Of a stretch of 64,000 nucleotides of DNA, positions 54,298 through 64,000 are shown piece after piece. Made by a program: the position numbers and the translations under genes. Source of the stretch: Casuarius casuarius (lineage: Eukaryota; Chordata; Aves; Casuariiformes; Casuariidae); contig PTFA01000010.1 in NCBI GenBank assembly GCA_003342895.1, positions 8,933,286 through 8,997,285 of the forward strand, written 5' to 3'. The notes beneath the pieces were generated by a model, which was not told the DNA's origin, ran no database searches, and saw nothing but the letters and a program-made list of their open reading frames with translations. Numbering within the stretch: the stretch's first letter is position 1; every line of letters begins with the position of its first letter.

Positions 54298-54368
54298 CAG
54301 TAGAGAAGTCATAAGAGTCTCCAGTGAGGCACTCCCTGTGCTTTATGCCTGTCCTCAAACCAGCCTGA
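54298..54368 (-). other. Candidate 71-bp exon
   Basis: Minus strand: a strong acceptor (GTGCTCTGCTCTGTGCAG), 71 bp, then CTG|GTAAGTCC. One frame runs open to the donor: one base in, one base out, containing GLRTGIKHRECLTGDSYDFS. GIKHREC resembles the aldo/keto reductase motif 'GxRHxDxA', and the outgoing phase fits the 41-bp segment at 44.7 kb. I saw no convincing upstream exon. A weak candidate at 55029-55077 has a compatible phase but a poor acceptor. It may be a pseudo-exon. Confidence 0.25.
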
Positions 54369-55292
54369 CTGCACAGAGCAGAGCACGGGTGAGTGGATGA
54401 GTAGGGTGATGGGAATACAAAGAGTCTCTTTTCTCTCACAGCTTCTCGTGCATAGCAGCCTGCTGATGCCCACCAAATCCATGTGCTTAGAAAGTCATGT
54501 CACCTTAAATCAGGGGCATTGACAGATATCTTTTAGAGAGGCAGTAGTAAGGTTGCTATTTCTACCCATTAATTTCCTCCTCCCGTTGGAGGGATCTTTG
54601 CTGCCTCAGAGGTGAAGGAGTACTTCTCAGGCACTATTGAATAATTAACTCTGGCTGTTCTCATGCTGTGCCCTGTACAGTGAATCTTTCTAACCTCTGG
54701 TCAGAGACTCCCTGGGAGAAGGCAGAACAGATTTGATAAGGGCCTCACAGCAGCAGAAAATCCACCCAAAAAGAAACGTTTGTAGTGCAAAAGATGCCAC
54801 AGCCTCTTCCACTAGAAGTTGGGGGGCTCAAGAGCAAGGCTAATGAGCTACATGGGATAAGGATAGCATCTTGCCAAGACAGTGAGATCTTTGTGCAAAT
54901 TCCATGTGTCTGTAATGGGCAAGTCCCTCCCAAGATTAAGTTTAAGATTCCCTCCTTGTCCTCATGTGCAAAAATCAGCAATGACATTTCCTGTCACTCA
55001 TGAGGTTAATTGGTCTCAAGTGTCTTACCTTGTTATGTTGGCTTTCAGAAATACATACAGGCTGGGAGAAACTAGTGCTGCACTGTGAAATTGGCTTCTG
55101 TCATTTTGGGTTGTTTTTGCGGATGTATGGGGATTTGTGTATTCTTTTGAGGGAGCTCTGAGTCTACTATCTTGGATGAAGTAAAAAGCTTTATCACAAT
55201 AGACAAAATGCAGAGGCCGGCTTCCAGCAATTGCTTACTATCACTTTAGATAATTTAATTTTTAACTGCAGGTGTTCCTCTCTGGACCATTC

Positions 55293-55312
55293 TTTTTTTT
55301 TTAAAAAAAAAA
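55293..55312. repeat. T10A10 perfect inverted repeat
   Basis: Ten T followed directly by ten A form a perfect 20-bp palindrome without spacer. It resembles a bidirectional terminator-like tract, but in this eukaryotic context it is probably low-complexity DNA. Confidence 0.85.
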
Positions 55313-58300
55313 GTGTAATATATAATGCACAAATAACATTATGCTCAGTGAAAAGAAATGTTCACTCTCAGGAAGTGCTTAATCATATCTTAGAATACAT
55401 GTCTGGACTAAGAAGGTCCTAGGATGTACATGTCTGTTCATTGACTCTAACAGGAATACCACATAGGCATGCTATTTTCAGCTAGGCACTTTGCTCTTAA
55501 AGCCTGATGGAAAAGAATCCCACCCTTAGTATGAAATATGGGATGCAATCAGAGATACCAGAAAGTAATTCTGTAAAAAACTATATGGACGAGGATTTAT
55601 ACTTTTTTTTTTTTTAAAGTCTGTTTTTCCATATTCCCCAGAAAGGAAGAGCAGTAAGTACACTATTAAGCAGGAGGTGTCAGATGTCCATGAGGATCCT
55701 CTACCATTTTAACATGCAGAAGGTTCATTTTCATATCCAAAAGCCCCCCCCCAAAAAAGACTCAGAGCTATTAGTGAGGTTTTACAACCTCACCCATACC
55801 AGAACCTCATGTGCCAGAACTGACTTCCTTCTCCAGGTGTTCCCTTTCAGATTTCAAAGGATGGTTCCCAAAATGCTAGGGTCAAGCCCCTAGTTACATC
55901 TCTCATCATCCCGTGATCACATGCAAGAGGTTATTTTATTCCAGTGGGGGAAACATATCTCTATCCTTGTTAATCAATCAAAAAGCAAATGGAGTTCCTA
56001 GCTTTCTGCTAGCTGCTTCTGAGTGGAACAGTCCTGGTCTTGTTATTCTCTTTCACACTCTAGTGGCCACCAAAAGAAAGCAAGGAAGAGGACTTTTCTG
56101 TGACAGGTGGAAGAGTTGGCAAAGCTAGGACAGTCTGTAAGGGCAGTGTGTGTCAGAAGTTAGGGAGATTTTCAAGCTGTCTAGAAGATGGATTTGCTAA
56201 AACAGTGTTTGGCCAAAGGGCCCTATCCACAGCTCATTGCTAGACTGACCAAGAGCATTTCCAGGGAACTGCACAACCCTTGCATACTGCAGAAGTGGTT
56301 AGGCAGGGTCTCAGAAAGGAGCATTCCATGGTGTCATGAAATCATAATATATGTCAAGGGGAAAATGGGAAAGTCTTCCTACAAGTGCTTCAGTATGTGC
56401 AATGGGGCAACAATACCCTTTCCACACTGCAGCATGCGTGGCTCTGAGCATTGTCAAAGAAATGTGGCAGACACAGAGGAAATGGTTCAAACATGTGAAA
56501 ATGAAGTCTGTATGGCTGAGACTGACACTTTTTCACTTTCATCCGCTAATAAGTTTTTGCTCCCACATAATTCATCATACTGCCAGCTCTGAAGACACGT
56601 GCTAAGAGAAAGGTGTTCTAGGCAGTCTAGATAAAATACTGTTCTTTACAGAAAGTTCACTTTCTACATGGTCAGTTGAGTCAGGCTGGGAATAATCTAG
56701 TTTAATTATTTTTTGCCTTGTTTCAAACAGTTTATGCAAGCACTTAACAAATATTCACATATATTTTCTTGCATTTTATATGAAACTATCTAATGAAGCA
56801 ACGATTGTTCTAATTATGTGACACTTTTCAGTAATTATTCTTATATTCTGCTACCTCTTGTAACCCCACCCTGTAAGGACATAGATATCCACACTGGCAC
56901 AGCTTGCAGTGTTCCATACCAAACAATGGGAACTGTTCCTTAAGGTCTTGAGAAAAAGTCTGAATGTATTTTCAGATATAATTGGAGCATTTAGATGCCT
57001 GACTTCATTAAAATGAGTGTAAATTGCATGACTAAAATTTCTGTGCAGTTTGCAAAACTCGTACTTAATTTAGTAAAGAATTTTCCAAAGATTCTTTTCT
57101 TATAAATCACTGCTTCATGTTTCTTCAGTGCAGAAGTGTGGCATCAAAGATATGAAGTACATCAATTGTTGCCATCTATATAAACTAAGATCTGTTTGAA
57201 AATAAATCTGTTACGTTAAATGAAATGGAAAATTTGATCTCTTTATTGTTAAGATCAATCATAGAAGTTGTTTCACATGCAAGCTGAGTTTTCCATAGTT
57301 TCTTTCCAGCTTGGAATGATTATGGCTTTTTGTCAGAATTTAAGTTGCTGGTAAGCCAAGCATTTAAATCAAAATTATAACATTATATGAAAATAATCAT
57401 AGAATTAGCTAAATTTACCTGTTTGCAAGCAAAATTATTAATGTTCATCTTAGTTTTAATTTTGAAAAAACAATTGAACACTTTTAAAACTTAAATATCT
57501 ATGGTTTTCAATGGAAAAATATTTGGGAGTGATATAAAATTCTGTTCAAAAGAGTGTATCATGACAAATAAGATATCTGCCTTGCTTATGTAATATAATT
57601 CTTAATGAGTGGGAGGTGGGGTTGGTTCTCTTCAGAATACAATGTAGTATCTCATTATCTGACACTCAAAAAGTAGTTCCAGTTTTAGACGATTTAGGCA
57701 GGAATGCTACCTGCAGCATCATCTGTTCTATTTTTTACATATAAGAATGAGCAGCTATTTAATTTTCATCATTCAAAAGTTTTTCTGGCCTTCTTGGATG
57801 AAGGAACATGCAGTATTCCTTCCTATAAATGAGGAACACACAGTAACTCAGATCCAGTCCATCTCAGGTTGTTGCTGATAGTAAATGTAATGTCTTTTTT
57901 ATCATAGCTGTGTTCTCCCCTCTGAGAGGCACATACTTTAGCTATGCCTACTTGGACACATCTTTGACAAATCATGTTGAGGTCCATCCTGACATGGCAA
58001 TAAGTGATACAAATGTCTGATACTGCATATGCAACTCATTCAGATGGTGGACCATGCTCCACTATTAACAATCCATTCCCCTCACCGCTGTCTCCATGGT
58101 AAACTGCTGACAAGTCTCCTTGAGAGTCATTTATGTTGAAGAGGGATCAAAGATTTTTTCATATAAAGGGGTTTAAAATAACTGGCACACAGGAAAAAAA
58201 TATCTCCAACAGCTTTACGGATCAGTTAAATTAGTACTATCCCATGGTACCTAAAACATTTCTTTCCCTGCCTGTGAGAACCAGTTGGGTCTAGTCCCAG

Positions 58301-58417
58301 GTGCTGAAGGATGGTGATTTATTAACACTTTTTCTTGTCAGCTATCTCAGTTCTGGCTTAGGAGGGAAAAGGAATGGCTGGGCGGGGGGGAGAGCTATTT
58401 TCAAGAACCTGAACTTC

Positions 58418-58935
58418 CTACCTGTGCCAGGCCTGCATTGGAATGAAGGAATGGGAAGCTACTATGTGCTTTAATTTCTGTGGAACTACGGAATAACTAC
58501 AAAGAATGCTGATGTTTTTTTTCCCCAGTCTGGGAGCAAGAGGTATGCAAAATTGGATGCAGTGTTCCAGATGTGGTCTAACAAGTGATGAGTAAAGAGG
58601 AATAATCGCTTCCTGCAATCAATTGGCTACACTTCTGTTGATATTTCTCAGGATGCTGTTAGCCTTCATTGCTGCCAAGGTGCACTGCTGATTCCTGTCT
58701 AGCCTTCTGTCCACCAGGACTCCCAGGTCCTTTTCAGCAGCTCTTCTACTCATCCAGTCAATCTCCACACTGTACAATTGCATGGGGTTAGTCCATCCCA
58801 GATACAGTAATTTGCAATCGTCCTTCTTGAATTTCATAAAGTCCCTGTCAGCCCACTCCTCCAGCCTCTCTAGGTCCCTCTGAATGGCAGCACTGCATGA
58901 AGAGTGGATCGACTATCATCCACCAGCTTGATAAG
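58418..58935 (-). mobile_element. CR1 LINE fragment, end of ORF2 and start of 3' UTR
   Basis: Minus-strand frames show the C-terminal part of CR1 ORF2: MKFKKDDCKLLYLGWTNP, AAEKDLGVLVDRRLDRNQQC, AAMKANSILRNI and, after a stop, [19 protein letters not shown]. These are the same motifs as in the copy at 11.0-11.3 kb (KCKVLHLGWNNP, AAKKANHILG, LEYCGLFWAP), but from a different, independently decayed copy. Only about 500 bp remain. No octamer tail is visible, so the 3' end is lost or diverged. Borders are approximate. Confidence 0.9.
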
Positions 58936-61149
58936 GCAACATTCCCTCATCTCCTATAAGTGACTGGTAAATGGTAAAGTGTTAGGACTCTAGTACCCAG
59001 TATTTTTCTGGGAAAATATGCCAGGTATAAAGCACTCAGAGAGAACAAATTAAGATGTTTGTATAGACATTACCTTTATGGAACTGGAGAGCATGAATCT
59101 GTCATATAAAATTACTCCCCTGCTGGTATTCTTGTTAGGAGTCTTGGAAGACTGAGTGACATTTGAATAGCTGTACATAATGAGGTCTTGGTACTGGTAC
59201 TATCTGGTCTTGGTACTATCCTTAAATGTTTGCATATAGTAAATCAAGTGTCTTTAAAAACAGAAGGTTTTCTTCAAATCAAGTTTTCTTAAGTGGTAAT
59301 GGTTGTGTCCTTTTTTATATCTCTTGGATTTTGAGACATATTCAAGGTTTCTCTGCAAAATATGAAAGACAAAAAAAACTCCCAAAAGAGTCAGAAAATG
59401 GGAAGTCTCCATGAAACCTTGAGCGAGAGAAATATTTTATTGTGAAATTCACTACAAAAGTGTGAAGGCTGACAACTCTAAAAGTTTCTAGGAAAGGCAG
59501 ATATTCCTGAATGAAGTTAAGCATATTGATGCCTTCTTAAATATTTGCAAGCATTTGCCACGAAGTTCTAGAAAAGAGAGCTCTCTGCAGTCATCAGCTG
59601 GTGGCAAAGCAGAACAACCACAGAGACAGCTTTATTTGCATAATGTTTCTACCTAGAATTCCTATAATGACATTCTTAGAGTCACTGTAACTTGACTAAA
59701 ACTTAGAATTGTTTGGGTAATAAAGCTGAGGGAAGGAAAGCGTCTTCATTTTTTTCTTTTTGTTTTTTACTTTGGACAAAAAGGTTTTTTTGTTGTTTTT
59801 CTCTTTTTTAAAATAACCAGCAGACAAGTGTCCTACAGAAACTGGGATATCTTTCTCAAGATGTGAGCATCTAAGCTCTGGTAAGAGGAAGACTTCAATA
59901 CTCAACACTTCTGATTTAGAATCTCTAAGTAGCTCCCCACTGGGACACAATCTTTTCTTTTTATTGGGAGGTACCTAATTCTCCTCATTCAGTCTTGTGG
60001 AGGCCCAGATAGTTCACACAAACATCTGGATTTCCCTTTAGGAGACCGGCTGCTGCAACTTAGAAAATTAAAGTCTTTAACGGATATAAGGCTAGCCCTG
60101 AAATACTTAATTGTAAGCACACACCTGATTCAGTTGAGACAGAAATTTTACACTGCGGTAGGTGAACTGGGATAAATCAATGCATGGAGGTACATCACCT
60201 CTTCCTTAGCTCTTATACAGAGATTTGCTCTAGCACAGTGAATGAACATAGGTATGCAAGTGAATCTCTGCACTGACATGCTGTAAGGCAGTGGTAAAGA
60301 CATGAGGAGAGCTCCGTTTTGAGTCCTCATTATTCCCCTTTTGCAGCAATACAGGAGCAGAAAAGGCAATGAAGATTGACTTTAAAGAGAGCACTCAAGT
60401 TGCTCTCTTTGTGGTAGGAAGTTCTCCAGTAGCTAAGAGCTATCATTGCTTACCTGTGCTGTTCACTGGTACATAGGAAGCATGCTGGGATGCTTCCTCC
60501 TCTCCAGGTAAGTGTGCTGGATTTAAAGATTTGTGTTCTCTATCCCTCTTTTCCAGTCTTCATGCAAAGATTGCTAAAGAGCGCTGTTCTTGGTGACAGA
60601 CTTCAAAATAGCAACTGAGGCTACAGGAAAGGGAGAACATAGTCAAAGAGCAAAAGGGGGTAGGGTAGAAGCAGGCTGTTAAGCAAGGTTCACCCAAATT
60701 ATTGTTTCTCAAATTCCAGAATCTATGGGTACAGTAGACAAACAAGAGTCAGCATCAAATCCCTGTTGGATGTGTCTGTCTTGAGAACTCTCCCAAGATC
60801 TTAACTGTCTTCTAAGTTTTTATTTAAGGTCGTATTTCTGTTCCCTATCTTCCCCGAGCTTGAACCCATTTTACCTGAACTTTTTTGGAGGGCAAATACC
60901 TGAAGATAAGGTACCCACTGACTTAATCCAATCTCATGGTTTAGAGCTTCAGCCACATTTTCATACAGTACAGTCCTTAATTTCTTGTCTTTGCAGGTAC
61001 CCCAGGCAATTCAGTCTCTCCTGTTCTCCACTCATGGTATTCAGTCTGATCTCTTGGGAACTGAAACATTTTAGCCTAAGTGCCTAAGTTTAGTATGAGG
61101 GGATTTGGGTGACACTTAGCAAGCAATGCTATACAGGAAATGATTTAGT

Positions 61150-61680
61150 GGTCTCTTCTGGCTTTTAAATTTTATAAACATGTGAAAATCTAATCAGGTT
61201 TATCCAGCTCTCCTACCTCTTCAAAATGTTATCATTAACTGTTGTATCAATAAATAATAGTGATACGGTTGTTATTAATATACATGTATAATCCGTGTTT
61301 AAATCTTGCCAAATTCTTTAAGAACATCCTGTAGCAATGGCTAATTGTATGTTCCATTGAAGGGTGTTTGCTTTCATCTTATTTATATAACTCACCTTTT
61401 ACTTTCCCTGAATGTGATTACGCTTTCTTTTCAGACCATCCATGATGTTATATACTCTTCTCTTGTGCCTTGCTATTTATTTCTTCTCTAAAGTGAAGAA
61501 ATGCTTTCTTTTTCACAGATTTTTCCAGACCTGGAAACTGCCTAATATCTTTGCTGAGGCAGAACTGCACATTGATTATAGATGAGACCACATGTGATAT
61601 AAATGGCATTATATTATTTTCTGCATTATTCGTTCCATGTGTCCTAAGATTGCCCAGCTCTGTTGTCTAACAGCTAAACA
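61150..61680 (-). mobile_element. Ancient CR1-type LINE relic (3' UTR/end of ORF2)
   Basis: Plus-strand words match the reverse complement of an old CR1 element: 'actcttctcttgtgccttgctatttatttcttctctaa' (about 61450-61490), 'ggcagaactgcacattgattatagatgagaccacatgtgatataaatggcattatattattttctgcattattc' (about 61558-61630) and 'cccagctctgttgtctaacag' (about 61652-61672). In the consensus these are 'cagaactgcacacagtattcaaggtg.gg..taccat.gatttatataa.ggcattatgatattttctg' and the 'cccaacattctgttagc' words. Its age is similar to that of the 19.4-kb copy. Confidence 0.7.
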
Positions 61681-62429
61681 ATACCCTCTCTTGCTTTGAG
61701 GGGAAAGAAAAAAAAAACAAAAAAACCCCAGAGTATTTCACATGTACTCATTTAAAAGCAGAGCAAAGCAGATGGAATATTTGAATAGCCCCAACCAATA
61801 TGCTTCAGTGTCAAACTTTGGCTGGTCTTTCATGGGGTGCACCCATGGCTTTAATATTCCAAACCATCAGCCTGCAGGCTCATGCCAACCCATAAAGAAT
61901 GTGAAGCATTGCTTTTTAAATTTAATTTATGTTTCTTTGTTTACAAAGAAACTTTTGTTCCCCCACTTCAAGCAGAATTTGAAGCTGCTTCCATGCTTAC
62001 AGCAGGCTGATTCCCCTCCAGAAGATAGCTGTACAGAAAAAAAAAATGTTCCAATTGTGTTAATCTGTTTTTTCTCTTGGAAAAGCTGAATCTCATTAGA
62101 GCAAAGTATCTTTTAAACAGCAGTGGATAGGCTGGGGAAGGGAGAGAGCAGCTTAGATAGGGTATGAGATACATTTTGCCTTTTTCAAGATCTAATTTAC
62201 CAGGGTGGTTTAAAGTGACTTCAGTGTGCATGCAAGTCTAGACTATAGAGAACACAGGACTGAAAGACTGTACAAATCAAATTGAAATCTTTCTTTTTTG
62301 TTTTAATCCCTTTTCCCCATCTATTTGTAATTGTTCTTACCATGAACTAATTACATTATTGGCCATTATGACATGGACGGAAGAGGACGTAACTAAAGCA
62401 TTAATCTCTGGTTTGGAACTACACTTGGC

Positions 62430-62600
62430 TCCCTGCTCTTCCACAAACCTCTGGTAAGTCCTTGAGTGAGGCCTGTGTTCCCAATTTCTCAGATGTACTT
62501 AACTAATTAAATGCCCTTGAAAACCACAAGAACTGGATACTTTAGAGGATCCTGATATTTGATGGTCTTCAGCTCTTCACCTGCAATACAGAAATAAAAT
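62430..62600 (+). mobile_element. Possible MIR-like SINE remnant
   Basis: 'ttggctccctgctcttccacaaacctctggtaagtccttgagtgaggcctgtgttcccaatttctcagatgta' at 62427-62498 loosely follows the MIR order 'ctggctctgccac..ctgtgtgaccttgggcaagt..cttaacctctctgtgcctcagtttcccatctgta'. Divergence is high, so this call is weaker than the other two forward copies. Confidence 0.4.
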
Positions 62601-64000
62601 CACTTTCCTATTACAAAGTAGAAAATATGGTTTGTAGAAAACACCTGAAAGATGGTGAAGAGCTTGGAATCTGCAATGATGCAGAGAGTCTGACACATAG
62701 ACCCACATGGCCTGTGTGTTTATATGTATATGTTTATTTTTTAGATAGAAAACCCAGAGGAATCCAAAAACTTCACTGACTGCACTGGCAGCCACCTGAT
62801 TTCCTACACAAATGGTACTTCTGTGAACATATAGTCTGTCCATCTGTCCTTCCTAGTAACCTTTGAACACTGGTCCATTTCAGCTAAATTTGGCTGTGGG
62901 GAAGAAGTGAAGACAGGAAATTCCTGCAAATTTCATGAAAAGGGATAGCTGAGTAGAGGGAAAAGACTGGAATTAGTACTTTAACTGAGGAAAAGGCAAT
63001 TATAGCTTATTTCTTATCCATCTGAAAAGATTGCAATGAACTGAGCAGGCAGCACATATATAGCCCTAAACCAGCTATGGCATCTGCCACTACCCCAACC
63101 AAACCGCTGTTGATAGGGGAATAGAGATGCTGTGAGTATGATAATGGAGGCAAGAATATGGGAGTGGGACATGAGGCACAAATCCATAGGAAACCAGACA
63201 TCCAGAGTCATTCTGTTCCTAGAATTTTTTGTTTTACTTTGTGGGAGGGAGTGGGGGGAATTGTTGGTGCTATCAAAACCTATTTCTGTGAGGGTAACAA
63301 GGGACAAAAATGTGGCAGGTGCTACCTTAAGCCTTATAAATCAGGGAAGCGGAGCCAAGAGTGGCACCTGTGCCACTGAAGGTCCTGGACAGAAAGCAAG
63401 CAGCTGCAGTGTTGCCCTGCAGGCATGGAAGATAAAGGCCTGGCTGCGTGGGAATGCAAGAGAGGATATGGTTGCAAGCCTTGTGTTTAATTTGTGAGGC
63501 TTAATAGTTCTGCTATGTATTTAGGCCCCACCAAAAAAGCATCCAATATTATCTATACGCTCTACTCTTTTTCCTCAGGGGTGAAGTAAGGACAGGCTTT
63601 CAGTCAGATCTTACCGTGTTTCCCAGCTTTTGTGGGTTTCAGTCAGCCCCTTGTAGTTTAGCAGAGGGGATTTTTTTCACTGTGGTTTGAATACTTAAGG
63701 AATGTACTCTAACGTACCATCATAATTTCAATTGGTTTGCATGTTATCCTGATTATATAAAGCCCTTGTTTTTGCCTTCTAAATGCAAGGAAGTCCATTA
63801 GACAGCATGTAAGATTCACCCCCTCAGTCTCATTTGTAGCCCTAGGGAGGATGGGGGGAAAAAAGCTATTGTGCAAAGAAATAACTGATTCTCAGTGAAA
63901 TGTAGTGATGCGTGTCACATTGTTGGAGTGAAGCAGTGGGAGCTCTGGTCTAAAGCACATGAAAATCTTTGGATCTCTTCCTGAGCCCCTTATGCTCTCT

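Larger units (their letters stand above)
33896..58417. other. Mostly gene-less stretch; only exon-like segments and repeats
   Basis: No intact gene is seen. Small exon-like segments on the minus strand are listed separately (38.6, 40.3, 44.7 and 54.3 kb). Between them lie a MIR-like SINE, an AT-rich block, microsatellites, a poly-T run and an assembly gap. A GC-richer block at about 48.5-48.8 kb and another at about 49.5-50.05 kb may be old repeats, but I cannot name a family. About 45890-46260 looks like a conserved non-coding element by its complexity, and holds homeodomain-type TTAATTAA and an X-box-like CCATGACAAC. That is suggestive only. Confidence 0.6.
58936..64000. other. Gene-less stretch with one old LINE fragment
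   Basis: No gene is seen. Apart from the CR1 relic at 61.15-61.68 kb and a possible MIR remnant near 62.4-62.6 kb, the sequence is unremarkable AT-rich DNA. A near-repeat ('ggtcttggtact') occurs twice within 59185-59220. The longest open frames (up to 121 codons near 63.3 kb) overlap others in different frames and show no family motif. Confidence 0.65.

Noticed and set aside
55029..55077. Possible upstream exon (49 bp) with phase fitting the 54.3-kb segment
   Set aside because: The donor (CAAG|GTAAGAC) is good, but the acceptor region is purine-rich and two frames are open, so there is no discriminating evidence.
60408..60510. Plus-strand exon-like segment between GTGGTAG and CTCCAG|GTAAGTG
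   Set aside because: All three frames contain stop codons. It could at best be non-coding, with nothing to support transcription.
62338..62470. Minus-strand frame containing EEQGAKCSSKPEINALV that ends at a good donor (CATG|GTAAGAAC)
   Set aside because: It overlaps a MIR-like SINE remnant and has no adequate polypyrimidine tract before its possible acceptors. The open frame is probably accidental.

Overview
This 64 kb window is vertebrate nuclear DNA, most likely avian. It could be from another archosaur or a turtle. The evidence is the interspersed repeats: CR1-type LINEs dominate, one ends in the typical octamer repeat of bird CR1 (ATTCTATG words, read on the minus strand), there are a few very old MIR-like tRNA-SINE remnants, and I see no Alu, L1 or B-element sequence. 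Repeat density is low, the base composition is AT-rich, and I see no CpG island, rRNA, tRNA, CRISPR or bacterial operon structure. A 10-N assembly gap followed by a long poly-A run lies at 54075-54118.

No intact protein-coding gene can be read. The open frames are short, lack family signatures and behave like random AT-rich frames, except for those inside LINE relics. Layout: 1-10.6 kb, single-copy non-coding DNA. 10.6-12.4 kb, a 5'-truncated CR1 with a decayed reverse transcriptase. 12.4-19.4 kb, non-coding, with a 21-bp tandem duplication, a MIR-like SINE, a CA/CG alternating tract and two local sequence duplications. 19.4-20.9 kb, a much older CR1/L3-like LINE. 23.8 kb, a MIR-like SINE. 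26.0-26.5 kb, a third CR1 fragment (3' UTR). 33.5-33.9 kb, a decayed coding relic on the minus strand that resembles the C-terminal half of an aldo/keto reductase. 38.6-54.4 kb, three small exon-like segments on the minus strand with good splice signals and mutually compatible phases. 58.4 kb and 61.2 kb, two more CR1 fragments. The rest is unannotatable intronic or intergenic DNA.

The most interesting possibility is that the minus-strand exon-like segments at 54.3, 44.7 and 38.6 kb and the relic at 33.5-33.9 kb belong to one decayed or poorly known aldo/keto-reductase-like gene. Their order and phases fit, and some motifs match the superfamily, but the similarity is weak outside the 33.5-33.9 kb piece and pseudo-exons are common by chance. 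I treat this as a hypothesis. I saw no convincing novel system.
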